DNA of 11,849 bases from Methanobacteriota archaeon (GCA_030594725.1 JAUVEQ010000046.1:1-11849), one strand, 5' to 3'; numbered from the stretch's first letter, positions 1-7,770 are shown. Program-made: numbers and translations. The notes: generated by a model from the sequence alone, not told the origin.

Positions 1-429
1 GCCCTCGATGTGACCGTCACCGAGCTGATGATGGTCGACAGCAAGGACATGGACGATGAGCACAGGATGGCCATACTCAGGGAGGTCCTGCTGACCGACG
101 AGGACCGGATCGTGATAACCCACGGTACCGACGGGATGGTCGAGACAGCCCTCTACCTGGCCGGAAGGGGACTGGAAAAGTCGGTGGTGATCACCGGCGC
201 CATCATTCCCTTCGCCTTCGGGATCTCCGACAGTCCCTTCAATCTGGGCTCGGCCCTGGCTTTCGTCCAGGTCGTCCCACCCGGTGTCTACGTGGTCATG
301 AACGGTAGGCTGTTCGAGGCCGACAACGTCTGGAAGGAAGTAGAGACTGGCACCTTCCAGCTCGTGATGTCGGACCACGACACCTCCTTCGACGTCCCGG
401 GGAAGGACGGTCCAGGGGTCATCCTCTAG
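1..429 (+). CDS. Asparaginase-domain protein, 5' partial, single-domain form
   Basis: The open frame runs in from the window edge without a start, so the gene is partial at its 5' end. The visible 142 residues match the N-terminal domain of type I/II L-asparaginases, which hydrolyse asparagine to aspartate and ammonia. HGTDGM (bases 121-138) carries the Thr-Asp pair of the catalytic site. VVITGAIIP followed by SPFNL matches the next conserved block. VVMNGRLFEADNVWK ends in a Lys at the place of the catalytic lysine of the family. The protein stops about 30 residues after that lysine, so the C-terminal asparaginase domain is absent. Short asparaginase-domain proteins of this size are known in archaea and bacteria, but their activity is uncertain. 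The nucleophile threonine near the N-terminus would lie outside the window. Family assignment is confident; enzymatic function is not. Confidence 0.85.
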   Translation, partial: ALDVTVTELMMVDSKDMDDEHRMAILREVLLTDEDRIVITHGTDGMVETALYLAGRGLEKSVVITGAIIPFAFGISDSPFNLGSALAFVQVVPPGVYVVMNGRLFEADNVWKEVETGTFQLVMSDHDTSFDVPGKDGPGVIL

Positions 430-439
430 ATCGCGGACC

Positions 440-519
440 TGCATGCTGGCCCTCGCAGGGGTACGGATCGCCGCTGCGCGGTCAGCGCGCACTCGCGCGC
501 CTCCCTTGCCATGACAGGG
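440..519 (+). repeat. Repeat A, 3'-end copy (third copy of the structured repeat)
   Basis: This noncoding stretch between the asparaginase and Yip1 genes matches the 3' part of the repeats at 7771-7948 and 10257-10382. The shared blocks are GCAGGGG (455-461), CGCTGCGC, a hairpin, and a CTCCCTTGCCATGACAGGG tail (501-519). The hairpin is GCGCGC, loop ACTC, GCGCGC at 485-500. The stem differs from the other two copies, but the 6-bp pairing is kept. No 5' part of the repeat is visible here. It could be a degenerate copy or a genome-wide dispersed element. Confidence 0.6.
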
Positions 520-583
520 ACAGTGTGTTGTTCCCGAGAATCGTGCCGATATCCTCTTTACGAAGGCTCGGCTTGAATAGACC

Positions 584-1282
584 ATGGTCAAGCCCTACGT
601 GGACCTGTCCGCGTTGCCCCGGCTGATGTTCCGTCCCCGGCGCACCTTCGAGCAGTTGCGCCCCCACACGGGGCCAGCCCAGGGCGCCGTTGTGGCCCTT
701 GTGCTGATAGCGGTGGCAGGGGTTGTGGACGCCCTGGTGAGGTGGCTCTTCGCGACCCTGGGTAGCGGGGAGGTCCATGCCGTCGGGTTGCTGGGGAGGT
801 TGCCGACGGCGATGGGCGTGGTGATGGGCTTTCTCGTGTATCTGCTGATAGCGGGGTTGACATACAAGTTCGTGGTCGGGTGGGGGGAGGCCAAGAGACC
901 CGACATGGGGTTGACCATCGGGTTGATGGGCTACGCAATGTTCCCCGTGGTTGTGCTGGGTATCGCGATGAGCGTGGTGATGGCCTACTACGGAGGTGAG
1001 GTGACCAGTTTCGTGGACGAGACCGGGGGGCTCGCCGAGGACTGGAGCGGCTGGGGGGAGTACTGGTTGGTGTACTGGCTGGTCCTGTTGGTGATGGTGC
1101 TCTGGGGGATGAGGATCCAGGCGAAGGCGGCGGTGGTTGCCAACGATAGTGCTGGCGGCAGGACGCTGGGTTGCGTGGTGGTCGCCTGGATAGTGAGCCT
1201 AATGGTCTGGATAATGCTGGTGGGCTTGTGGTTCCTGGCGACGAAGGGAGAGTTGGTCGGGGTGCCGTGGTTGGGGATCTGA
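584..1282 (+). CDS. Yip1-family integral membrane protein
   Basis: The 232-residue protein has about five hydrophobic helices (roughly residues 34-57, 73-97, 110-137, 160-177 and 195-218). A short soluble N-terminus reads ALPRLMFRPRRTFEQLRP, which is the proline-phenylalanine lead-in typical of archaeal and bacterial Yip1-domain proteins. These are membrane proteins of unknown biochemical role in prokaryotes. The start is the ATG at 584; no strong Shine-Dalgarno site precedes it. It stands alone, 154 bp after the asparaginase-like gene and 168 bp before the oxidoreductase cluster, so it is probably its own transcription unit. The codon choice is rich in GTG and TTG, as expected for a very hydrophobic protein. 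The family call rests on topology and the N-terminal motif only. Confidence 0.7.
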   Translation: MVKPYVDLSALPRLMFRPRRTFEQLRPHTGPAQGAVVALVLIAVAGVVDALVRWLFATLGSGEVHAVGLLGRLPTAMGVVMGFLVYLLIAGLTYKFVVGWGEAKRPDMGLTIGLMGYAMFPVVVLGIAMSVVMAYYGGEVTSFVDETGGLAEDWSGWGEYWLVYWLVLLVMVLWGMRIQAKAAVVANDSAGGRTLGCVVVAWIVSLMVWIMLVGLWFLATKGELVGVPWLGI

Positions 1283-1399
1283 GAGGGGAGCGGATCTCTA
1301 GGGAGAGGGATCAAGGGCATTCTACTTAGGGGCCAGGGACCTATGGCTTCGTCCGGTCTTCCCAGATCTTGCCAAGAGAGAATACAAGAGCAAGAACGG

Positions 1400-1444
1400 A
1401 TATTTAGATGAAGAACCAATGAACTCATCCGAAGAACCCGGAGG
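1400..1444 (+). promoter_or_regulatory. Promoter and Shine-Dalgarno site of the MDR-flavodoxin cluster
   Basis: An AT-rich TATA-like box (ATATTTAG, 1400-1407) lies in otherwise GC-rich DNA. A strong GGAGG Shine-Dalgarno site (1440-1444) follows, six bases before the ATG at 1451. At the usual archaeal spacing transcription would start near 1428-1432, giving a short leader. Inferred by position only. Confidence 0.45.
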
Positions 1445-1450
1445 GATCCA

Positions 1451-2431
1451 ATGAAAGCGGTCGTGTGGACAAGGTACGGCCCTCCTGATGTTCTTCAGCT
1501 CCAAGAGGTGGCCAAACCCGTCCCCAAGGACAATGAGGTGTTGGTAAAGGTCCATGCAGCATCCGTATTTGCAGGTGACTGTGAACTTCGAGGTCTCAAG
1601 ATCCCTATCTTGTTTCGGCTCTTCTTGCGAATGTACATTGGTCTCACAAGGCCAAAGAGGGTGACGGTCCTGGGGCAAGAGCTGGCCGGGGAGATCGAAG
1701 CGGTAGGCAAGGATGTGGAACGATTCAAGGAAGGTGACCAGATCTTTGCAGCTACCGGTTTCAGGTTCGGTGCCTATGCCGAGTACCAATGTCTGCCTGA
1801 GGACGGGATGGTGGCAACGAAACCGACCAATATGACCTACGAGGAGGCCACCGTCGTTCCTGTCGGGGGATCCAATGCATTGCATTTTCTGAGATTGGCC
1901 AACATCCAGAGCGGACAAAGGGTCCTGATCAATGGCGCGGGCGGGGGTATAGGCACCATGGCGATACAGCTCGCCAGATCATGGGGGGCTGAAGTGATCG
2001 CCGTGGACAGCACGGAGAAACTGGACATGCTGCGCTCCATTGGCGCCGACAGTGTGATCGATCACACCAAGGAGGATTTCACCAAGAACGGTGAGACCTA
2101 TGATGTCATCTTTGACGTGGTGGGCAAGGGTCCGTTCTTCCGGAGCATCAGATCGCTGAACAAGCATGGAACTTTGCTCCTGGCCAACAATGGACTCGTT
2201 GTACCGAAGTTCCAGGGGCTATGGACCTCAATGACGAGCAGCAAGAGAGTGATAAGTAAGATGGCTGGGGAGAAGAAAGAGGATCTGGTCTTCCTCAAAG
2301 AGCTTATCGAGGCAGGAAAGATAAGTGCGGTCATCGACAGGCGCTATCCGTTGGAACAGACCGCCGAGGCTCACAGGTATGTCGACACAGGACGCAAGAA
2401 GGGGAACGTGGTCATAACCGTTGCAGAATGA
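1451..2431 (+). CDS. Zinc-free MDR oxidoreductase (quinone reductase-like), copy 1
   Basis: This 326-residue cytosolic enzyme belongs to the medium-chain dehydrogenase/reductase superfamily and is closest in layout to NADPH:quinone oxidoreductase-like members. The N-terminal GroES-like domain begins MKAVVWTRYGPPDVLQL and contains the LGQELAGEIEAVG block (residues 74-86). The Rossmann domain carries the NGAGGGIG nucleotide loop (161-168), followed by AVDSTEKLDMLRSIGAD. The Cys and His residues that bind catalytic and structural zinc in alcohol dehydrogenases are missing, so it should be a zinc-free reductase using NAD(P)H. The length is normal. The start is fixed by a GGAGG site at the right distance and by alignment with copy 2. 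A flavodoxin follows after a short gap. The substrate cannot be told from sequence. Confidence 0.88.
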   Translation: MKAVVWTRYGPPDVLQLQEVAKPVPKDNEVLVKVHAASVFAGDCELRGLKIPILFRLFLRMYIGLTRPKRVTVLGQELAGEIEAVGKDVERFKEGDQIFAATGFRFGAYAEYQCLPEDGMVATKPTNMTYEEATVVPVGGSNALHFLRLANIQSGQRVLINGAGGGIGTMAIQLARSWGAEVIAVDSTEKLDMLRSIGADSVIDHTKEDFTKNGETYDVIFDVVGKGPFFRSIRSLNKHGTLLLANNGLVVPKFQGLWTSMTSSKRVISKMAGEKKEDLVFLKELIEAGKISAVIDRRYPLEQTAEAHRYVDTGRKKGNVVITVAE

Positions 2432-2470
2432 CAAGAAAAGAAAAGAGTGTGTATGGATGTCGTGGTGCCA

Positions 2471-2941
2471 ATGAGATCCCTTGTGATTGTATACTCGTAT
2501 CATCACATGAACACGGAGAAGGTCGCCAAGGTCATAGCTAAGGTCCTTGATGCAGAGATGAAGAAACCACAGCAGATCGATCCCGATGGGCTCGAAGGGT
2601 ATGACCTGATTGGCTTCGGCTCGGGAATATATGGTGAGAAACACTACCAGGGTCTGCTCGACCTTGCCGACGGACTACCCCCGGCCAGTAACAGGAAAGC
2701 GTTCATCTTCTCGACCAGTGCCATCATGGGAAAGGACAAGGTCGCCCAGGACCACAAGCTGCTCAGGGAGAAACTGCAAGCCAAGGGTTACATCATCGTC
2801 GACGAGTTCGCCTGCAAGGGTTTCAACACCAACAGTTTCCTGAGATACTTTGGTGGCATGAACAAGGGGAGACCCAATGAGAAGGACCTCAAGAACGCCG
2901 AGGACTTCGCAAAGAATCTGTTAAATCCTCACGTCGCCTGA
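2471..2941 (+). CDS. Flavodoxin-domain protein
   Basis: The 156-residue protein (from the ATG at 2471) is a single flavodoxin fold that would bind FMN and act as a cytosolic one- or two-electron carrier. MRSLVIVYSYHHMNTEKVAKVIAKVL is strand 1 plus the phosphate-binding loop. GFGSGIYGEKHY and the later FSTSAIMGKDK are the loops that flank the isoalloxazine ring in the family. The C-terminal part resembles the HemG/flavodoxin group common in methanogens and Thermoplasmata. In-frame starts also exist at 2447 (GTG) and 2453 (ATG), but a family-typical N-terminus favours 2471. None has a strong Shine-Dalgarno site. It lies between two paralogous MDR reductases on the same strand with gaps of 39 and 13 bp, so an operon is likely. 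Confidence 0.83.
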   Translation: MRSLVIVYSYHHMNTEKVAKVIAKVLDAEMKKPQQIDPDGLEGYDLIGFGSGIYGEKHYQGLLDLADGLPPASNRKAFIFSTSAIMGKDKVAQDHKLLREKLQAKGYIIVDEFACKGFNTNSFLRYFGGMNKGRPNEKDLKNAEDFAKNLLNPHVA

Positions 2942-2954
2942 CGAGGCGTTGCCC

Positions 2955-3914
2955 ATGAAAGCCAGTGTGTGGACGAGATACGGACCCCCGGAGGTCATGG
3001 AGCTCCAGGAGGTGGAGAGGCCTTCCCCCAAGGACAACGAGGTACTGGTCAGGGTCCACGCTGCCTCCATCAACTCGTGGGACTGGGAGCTCACCCAGGG
3101 CGTCGGCCACATCACATTGGGGGGCCGCGCTCGCCCGCCGTACAGGATCCTCGGCTGCGACATATCTGGGACCGTCGAGGAGGTCGGTGGGAAGACCACC
3201 CTCTTCCAACCCGGCGACCAGGTGTTCGGGGACCTCTCCGGAAGCGGCTGGGGCGGCTTCGCCGAGTACGTGTGCGGAAAGGAGAAGGCGCTGGCGAGGA
3301 AATCGGCCAGCATGTCCCACGAGGAGGCGGCGGCCACTCCCCAGGCGGCCCTCCTCGCCCTCCAGGGCCTCCGGAAGGGAGGGCTCAAGGAGGGCCAGAG
3401 GGTCCTGGTCAACGGCGCGGGCGGCGGTGTCGGGACCTTCGCCATACAGATAGCTAAGTCCCACGGGACGGAGGTGACCGGCGTGGACAACGGGGAGAAG
3501 CTGGAGACCATTCTCTCCGTGGGTGCGGACCACGTCATCGACTACAAGAAGGAGGACTTCACCCGGAGGGGGAAGGAATACGACCTCATCCTCGATGTCA
3601 CGTCTAGACGAACGGTCTTCGACTACAAGCGGGCGTTGGCCCCCAGGGGCATCTGCATCATCCTTGGAGGGAAGGGGAGAACGATCATAGGGTCCGTGCT
3701 CCTGGGATCGTGGATCATCGGGAGCAGGAAGGTGAAGGTCGGTATCCTTCGACGCAACCCCCGAGACCTGGAGCACATGAACGGGCTCTACGAGGCCGGC
3801 AAGGTCAGACCGGTTATCGACAGGACCTACCCGCTGAACGAGGTCGCCGAGGCCTACCGATGCTTCGGGGAGCAGCGCTTCAAGGGGAAGATCGTGATAA
3901 CCGTGATCCAATGA
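2955..3914 (+). CDS. Zinc-free MDR oxidoreductase (quinone reductase-like), copy 2
   Basis: The 319-residue protein is a paralogue of the product of 1451-2431. The two share VWTRYGPP, PKDNEVLV, VHAAS, the GAGGG loop, the VIDY/VIDH-KEDFT block and the C-terminal KGKIVITV/KKGNVVITV ending. The GroES-like domain is followed by a Rossmann domain with NGAGGGVG (residues 153-160). Zinc ligands are absent. The ATG at 2955 is preferred over the TTG at 2949 because it aligns with copy 1 and has a GAGG site (2943-2946) eight bases upstream. The start lies 13 bp after the flavodoxin stop, so it is probably co-transcribed with that gene. Its DNA is visibly richer in G and C than copy 1, so the pair is an old duplication or has different origins. 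It ends 9 bp from the convergent regulator gene. The substrate is unknown. Confidence 0.88.
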   Translation: MKASVWTRYGPPEVMELQEVERPSPKDNEVLVRVHAASINSWDWELTQGVGHITLGGRARPPYRILGCDISGTVEEVGGKTTLFQPGDQVFGDLSGSGWGGFAEYVCGKEKALARKSASMSHEEAAATPQAALLALQGLRKGGLKEGQRVLVNGAGGGVGTFAIQIAKSHGTEVTGVDNGEKLETILSVGADHVIDYKKEDFTRRGKEYDLILDVTSRRTVFDYKRALAPRGICIILGGKGRTIIGSVLLGSWIIGSRKVKVGILRRNPRDLEHMNGLYEAGKVRPVIDRTYPLNEVAEAYRCFGEQRFKGKIVITVIQ

Positions 3915-3923
3915 GGCGTCATC

Positions 3924-4601
3924 CTATCCTGACTGATCCGAATACCCGGCCATGATCTCGGCCAGAATACGCCTCTCGGCCTTCCGGAGATGCTCCAGCA
4001 TCGTGGGTTTGCTCTTATTGACCCTCTCGGCAAGTCTCTCGCTGCCTATCCTCTTGGGAAGATCGTAGTACCCGTATCGGTAGGCGGCGACCATGACCTC
4101 CCTCTGCTTGTCCGTCAGGACCGAGAGCAGGTCCTTCCGCTGGTACGCGGCCCTCTTGAAGGTCATGTTGACGATCTCCCCCACTTCCCCCTCCTTCAGC
4201 ATGGCCACGAACTTCAGCAGGTTCTTCTGCTCGCCGATGAAGCTGAGAACGACCCTGTCCCGAGACTGGAAACTGGGCGTGGTGTAGATGAGGTCCAGGT
4301 CGAGGACGCTGTAGTTCTCCGCCGCCTCGCCCTCCTCGTGGCCCTTCACCAGGCAGGTGTGCCTGTTGCCCTCGGACCCGATGACGGACAGGACCTCCAT
4401 GTTGCCGATATACCGGAGGTCATGGATTGACACCCCTTCCTTGGTGACGCACTCGATGAGGTCCACGAACAGCGCCTGCTCGAAGTCCATCTTCAGGACC
4501 TCGAGGACCTCGTACGATATGATGTGCTCGAAGGCCGAACGCCGTTCCTCCCTCCCCGCCTCGTTGAGCTCTATCTCGAGGGTTACCTGCCTCATTATCA
4601 T
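3924..4601 (-). CDS. Bat-type HTH transcription regulator (HTH_10)
   Basis: The 225-residue protein ends in a classic archaeal bat-type helix-turn-helix. LTDKQREVMVAAYRYGYYDLPKRIG then leads into a recognition region ending RKAERRIL (residues 162-216). The N-terminal 150 residues form an alpha/beta sensory region like that of the bacterio-opsin activator-like regulators, but no ligand-binding motif is recognisable. It should be a DNA-binding regulator. The first ATG is at 4599-4601 and a second at 4593-4595. GGAGGG lies about 11 bases upstream of the first, so the second ATG is also possible. It is convergent with the MDR operon (9 bp apart) and divergent from the DUF4386 gene, which makes both of these neighbours candidate targets, by inference only. 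Confidence 0.86.
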   Translation of the reverse strand: MIMRQVTLEIELNEAGREERRSAFEHIISYEVLEVLKMDFEQALFVDLIECVTKEGVSIHDLRYIGNMEVLSVIGSEGNRHTCLVKGHEEGEAAENYSVLDLDLIYTTPSFQSRDRVVLSFIGEQKNLLKFVAMLKEGEVGEIVNMTFKRAAYQRKDLLSVLTDKQREVMVAAYRYGYYDLPKRIGSERLAERVNKSKPTMLEHLRKAERRILAEIMAGYSDQSG

Positions 4602-4631
4602 ACGGATCGCGTCCCTCCTATATAAACTACA

Positions 4632-4641
4632 AGATATATCT
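4632..4641. promoter_or_regulatory. Palindromic TATA box shared by two divergent genes
   Basis: AGATATATCT is a perfect 10-bp palindrome in the 108-bp gap between the bat-type regulator (minus) and the DUF4386 gene (plus). Read either way it is an acceptable archaeal TATA box at a suitable distance upstream of each gene. TTTATATA on the minus strand (about 4617-4625) is a second candidate but lies very close to the regulator's ribosome site. Inferred by position. Confidence 0.4.
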
Positions 4642-4709
4642 GGCCCAACTTGCTAGTATTTTTCCGTCGTTAGAAGATCCAAGGAACCTGAAACGAACGG
4701 GTGATGGAA

Positions 4710-5420
4710 ATGAACGGACATTATTACAGGAAGACCGCGGCCCTCGTGGGTGCGTTGTTCATAATCGCGACCGTGACCGCCATAGCGGCGATGGTGCTCC
4801 TGGGCACCGCCTTCGAGGAGCCGGACTTTATCGTCGACCTCCCCGAGATCGAGAACAAGGTCGTCGGCGCCGTGATGTTGGAGCTGGTCCTCGCCATCTC
4901 CCTCATCTGCATCGGGACCCTGATGTTCCCGGTGTTCAAGGAGCACGGCGAGGGCCTGGCCCTGGGATACGCCGGCATCAGGCTCGTCGAGGCCATATTC
5001 ATAATCATCGCCTCGGTCTGCCTCCTGGCGATGCTGACGATGGGCGGAGAGTACGCGTCGGGGGACCTGGATGCCACCGGTAACGGGGCCATGGGTGCCC
5101 TGCTGACGGGGCTGCGCGAGTGGGCCTTCGTGATCGGGACCCTGGTGTTCCTGGGCCTCGGGGTGCTGACCCTGAACTATCTCTTCTACGTCTCGAAGCT
5201 CATCCCCCGGTGGCTGTCCATCTGGGGCCTCATCGGAGGCGCGGGCATCCTGGTCTACGGGGTGTTCGCTCTGTTCGGTCATGATATCTCCTCGTTCTCG
5301 GCCGTCAGCCTCCTGGCCGCTCCCATCGCCGTGCAGGAGATGGTGTTCGCGGTGTACCTGATCGTCAAGGGGTTCAACGGTCCCGTATCGGGATCAGGGG
5401 CTACCCCCGCGGAAGAGTGA
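4710..5420 (+). CDS. DUF4386 family membrane protein
   Basis: The 236-residue protein has six predicted helices (about residues 10-32, 52-74, 88-111, 138-160, 170-190 and 200-220). It starts with the family pattern RKTAALVGALFIIATVTA. The GIRLVEAIFIIIAS segment and the PRWLSIWGLIGGAGI segment are also characteristic of DUF4386. The family is membrane-embedded and of unknown function. The ATG at 4710 is preferred because GGTGAT (4700-4705) precedes it at Shine-Dalgarno distance. In-frame GTG 4701 and ATG 4704 overlap that site and are less likely. It is transcribed divergently from the bat-type regulator and ends 71 bp from the convergent AbiEii gene. Confidence 0.88.
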   Translation: MNGHYYRKTAALVGALFIIATVTAIAAMVLLGTAFEEPDFIVDLPEIENKVVGAVMLELVLAISLICIGTLMFPVFKEHGEGLALGYAGIRLVEAIFIIIASVCLLAMLTMGGEYASGDLDATGNGAMGALLTGLREWAFVIGTLVFLGLGVLTLNYLFYVSKLIPRWLSIWGLIGGAGILVYGVFALFGHDISSFSAVSLLAAPIAVQEMVFAVYLIVKGFNGPVSGSGATPAEE

Positions 5421-5491
5421 ACGACGAACTCGAGGAGAGGGAATGACGACGCGGGAGGGGGGCCAGACCATCATAAGGCAGAAGCGGCAGC

Positions 5492-6643
5492 TCACTCCTC
5501 AGCCAATCTCCGGGCGACCTCGGCCCAGGTACCAAGCACGCTCCGCGAGTACAACCCCCCCTCCAGGTCAATGAACCACCCTATCTCCGCACCCGCCTCC
5601 CCGAGCTGCCGGGCCGCCTCATCGACGGACCTCCGGGCGTAAGCCCCCTCCACTATGGCAGAGACGGTCCTCCCGATGTCACCTACCGAGGTGGTCGACA
5701 ACGCGATGAGTGCAGCCTCGCCCGCGGCGGTCACGAACTCGTCCACTCCGAAGACCACGCCTCCCGTCAGAAAGGGTCTGAGGTCCTTCACCCCCCTCCT
5801 GAACAACCGCTGGAGGTACTCTGGGTCGTGCACCAGGGGCGGAGACCAAGCAGGTTCCCATCCCCTGGGGTTCACTATCGTGGCCATCGCCTGGCACGTC
5901 ACCACCAGGTCACGAACTACCTCCTCGGGACCGAACTCCGTTCCCCTGAGCCTGTTCTGATCGTCCAGGACCGTCTCGAAGCCCTCCTTGACGTGGCCGG
6001 GTTCCACTCCGCTCCTGACAAGACGATGGATATCGAATACGTGCTTCGCGTAGTCCAGGCCCTGCCGGGAATCGACTATCCGGCGGCCCACGGTGCTGGA
6101 AGGGATCGTGGTCAGCTTGTCTCCCAGGAGACCCCCGGTCGAGGGAGTCGTAACGGATGCGGGAGAATCGTAGAAGAAGCTCCTCAGGGGGGTTGCCAGG
6201 GTCGTAAGGCCTGGCAGCGACAGGTGGACATCGAGCAGGATACCCTGGGGGGGACCACCGATCGGCGGCGTCGTGATCCTGTAGCTGACAAAGGACGGGG
6301 CATCCAACCTCTTGCTCTTCCTCGGCTGAAACTCGAAACCCGACACGAACCTCTCCGAGATGGATGACAGGACCTCCTCCAGCTCATCCTTGGTCGCCTC
6401 TGTGCATATGTCCACGTCGATGCTGAACCTGGGCCAGGAGGGGTCGGTGACCAGCTGGACGGCGGTCCCACCCTTGAGCACGAAGTCCAACCCAGCCCCC
6501 TCGAGCTGGGCCGCGTACTCTAGGGCCCAGAGCGCCCTCTCGAGGTTGAGGGCATCCCCGATGCCCCTTCCCCCCCTGACCCGGGCCAGATTCTCCGGGT
6601 CGAAGGATGCGGGGTCCCCAACGAGGCGTTCCTCATCCGCCAT
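5492..6643 (-). CDS. abiEii: AbiEii-type nucleotidyltransferase toxin
   Basis: The 383-residue protein carries the nucleotidyltransferase core of the AbiEii/PF08843 family. LKGGTAVQL (KGGT at residues 57-60) is followed by RFSIDVDI (SIDVDI at 74-79), which gives the GG-T and D-x-D catalytic signature. In characterised AbiE systems this toxin transfers nucleotides onto tRNA acceptor ends and arrests growth during phage infection or loss of the antitoxin. The ATG at 6641-6643 is chosen because it overlaps the AbiEi stop in a TGATG, with AAGGTG just upstream. An open frame extends 14 codons further upstream but would overlap AbiEi. The gene is the second of a two-gene operon with AbiEi. The length is somewhat greater than typical AbiEii proteins. 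No disruption is seen. Confidence 0.88.
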   Translation of the reverse strand: MADEERLVGDPASFDPENLARVRGGRGIGDALNLERALWALEYAAQLEGAGLDFVLKGGTAVQLVTDPSWPRFSIDVDICTEATKDELEEVLSSISERFVSGFEFQPRKSKRLDAPSFVSYRITTPPIGGPPQGILLDVHLSLPGLTTLATPLRSFFYDSPASVTTPSTGGLLGDKLTTIPSSTVGRRIVDSRQGLDYAKHVFDIHRLVRSGVEPGHVKEGFETVLDDQNRLRGTEFGPEEVVRDLVVTCQAMATIVNPRGWEPAWSPPLVHDPEYLQRLFRRGVKDLRPFLTGGVVFGVDEFVTAAGEAALIALSTTSVGDIGRTVSAIVEGAYARRSVDEAARQLGEAGAEIGWFIDLEGGLYSRSVLGTWAEVARRLAEE

Positions 6644-7455
6644 CACCTTCCCTCCGAGCCGCCGATGACGACCTGCTCGATCCATCCAAGAGCCCTCTCC
6701 CCGTACGGCAGGACGTCCCTCAGGGGCCCCACGTCCGGATTGGCCCTGCCCAGTTCGAAGAGCATCACGAGGACCTCAGACCTCAAACCCCTCCTGCTGG
6801 CGTACAACGACATGCGATCGACGGAGAAGGCACCGGCGCGGAACCCGTTCGCCAGGACCACCCCCAGCTCCGCGAGAGGAAAGGCCAGCCCCCGCCTGGT
6901 GCAGAGGAAGTAGAGGTCGACCCACACCCTCTCGGCGGTTGCGACCCGGTAACCGTCGAGGGGGACGGAAGCCGCGGTCTCCCCCCTACCGAAGAGGAAG
7001 ACGACCTCGAGGCCCGACCACGCGAACATGTCGAGGGGGTCGGGACCGGGGTCCTTGAACACCAGGACTTTCCGGGCCACCAAGTGCTCGGCGATCCGGT
7101 CCACCGCTTCCCTGGGTACATCGATGGCGAAAAGGTCCCTGCCGGGAACGTTGTGCATGTAGGAGGACAACATCGATGCGGACCAGGCGACCGGGGAAAG
7201 ACGGGGGAACGCCCCGGTGACAGTCGACAGGATGCCGTCCAGCGCCCGGGGTACCTCGGGCGCGGATGCCAGGCCGCGGTCGACGACGTACCTGCCCCTC
7301 CCGACCCTCCTGAGGAGCCCTTCGCGTTTCATCCTGCTCAGGTAGTTCCTCACGGTGACCTCTTTGAGGTCCAGCTCGTCCACCATCTCCTCCACCGTCA
7401 CGTACTCCCTTCCCAGCACGGAGTCGATGAACTCCTGCGGTACCTTCTCGGACAT
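6643..7455 (-). CDS. abiEi: AbiEi-type antitoxin with N-terminal winged helix
   Basis: The 270-residue protein begins with a winged-helix DNA-binding domain (about residues 15-60: VTVEEMVDELDLKEVTVRNYLSRMKREGLLRRVGRGRYVV). A long alpha/beta region of the AbiEi antitoxin type follows. AbiEi proteins bind inverted repeats upstream of their own operon, repress it, and counter AbiEii through the C-terminal domain. The gene is directly upstream of abiEii with a one-base TGATG overlap, which fits translational coupling. No Shine-Dalgarno site precedes the ATG at 7453-7455, and a TATA box lies about 27 bases upstream, so the mRNA is probably leaderless. The family call rests on the wHTH plus the AbiEii partner. 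Confidence 0.85.
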   Translation of the reverse strand: MSEKVPQEFIDSVLGREYVTVEEMVDELDLKEVTVRNYLSRMKREGLLRRVGRGRYVVDRGLASAPEVPRALDGILSTVTGAFPRLSPVAWSASMLSSYMHNVPGRDLFAIDVPREAVDRIAEHLVARKVLVFKDPGPDPLDMFAWSGLEVVFLFGRGETAASVPLDGYRVATAERVWVDLYFLCTRRGLAFPLAELGVVLANGFRAGAFSVDRMSLYASRRGLRSEVLVMLFELGRANPDVGPLRDVLPYGERALGWIEQVVIGGSEGR

Positions 7456-7477
7456 CGGATATGGATATAGAAACTAC

Positions 7478-7487
7478 AATATAAGTA
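7478..7487 (-). promoter_or_regulatory. TATA box of the abiE operon, leaderless promoter
   Basis: On the minus strand ACTTATATTG is centred about 27 bases before the AbiEi ATG. That places the transcription start at or next to the A of the start codon, and no ribosome site lies between. The tandem GGATAT-GGATAT on the plus strand (7457-7468) in the same gap could be part of an operator, but no inverted repeat is clear. Confidence 0.5.
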
Positions 7488-7645
7488 ATTTGTTGCTGTT
7501 ATTATATTAAACGGTGCTGACGAATTGAAATGGCCGCTGGACATGGCCGGTAGGGCGGGTTCGCGATATGTCACTGCTCGCATACCATTACACCTCCTTG
7601 GTCGTTCGAGATGTTGTGAATGCCTTATATGTCAATCAAGGGGGG

Positions 7646-7670
7646 ATGGGTGGGGTGAAAGTGGCCAGGA
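7646..7670 (+). repeat. Repeat B, copy 1 (weakest match)
   Basis: GATGGGTGGGG, AAGTGG and CCAGG here match in order the B elements at 7977-8018 and 9955-10003. The element follows a TATA-like CTTATATG (7624-7631) by about 20 bases, so it would lie at the 5' end of any transcript from that box. The match is partial and could be chance. Confidence 0.4.
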
Positions 7671-7770
7671 TAGATTGTCACGTATGGGTTGTACGGAAGT
7701 GTACAGCACGCACGCAGGAATTGTGGTTGTGGGGTGCAGGGCAAGTTAGCCATTCCCCCCCCTCGGACAG

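Noticed and set aside
1283..1450. TTGCCAAGAGAG near 1372 as a further repeat A tail
   Set aside because: Only the TTGCCA core matches. The hairpin and upstream blocks are missing.
1322..1918. Long minus-strand open frame over the start of the first MDR gene
   Set aside because: It is the shadow of a clear MDR coding sequence with a good start site. The minus-strand product has no family motif.
2889..3911. Long (340-codon) minus-strand open frame opposite the second MDR gene
   Set aside because: It arises from GC-rich codon bias antisense to a well-supported enzyme gene. It has no start signal and no motif.
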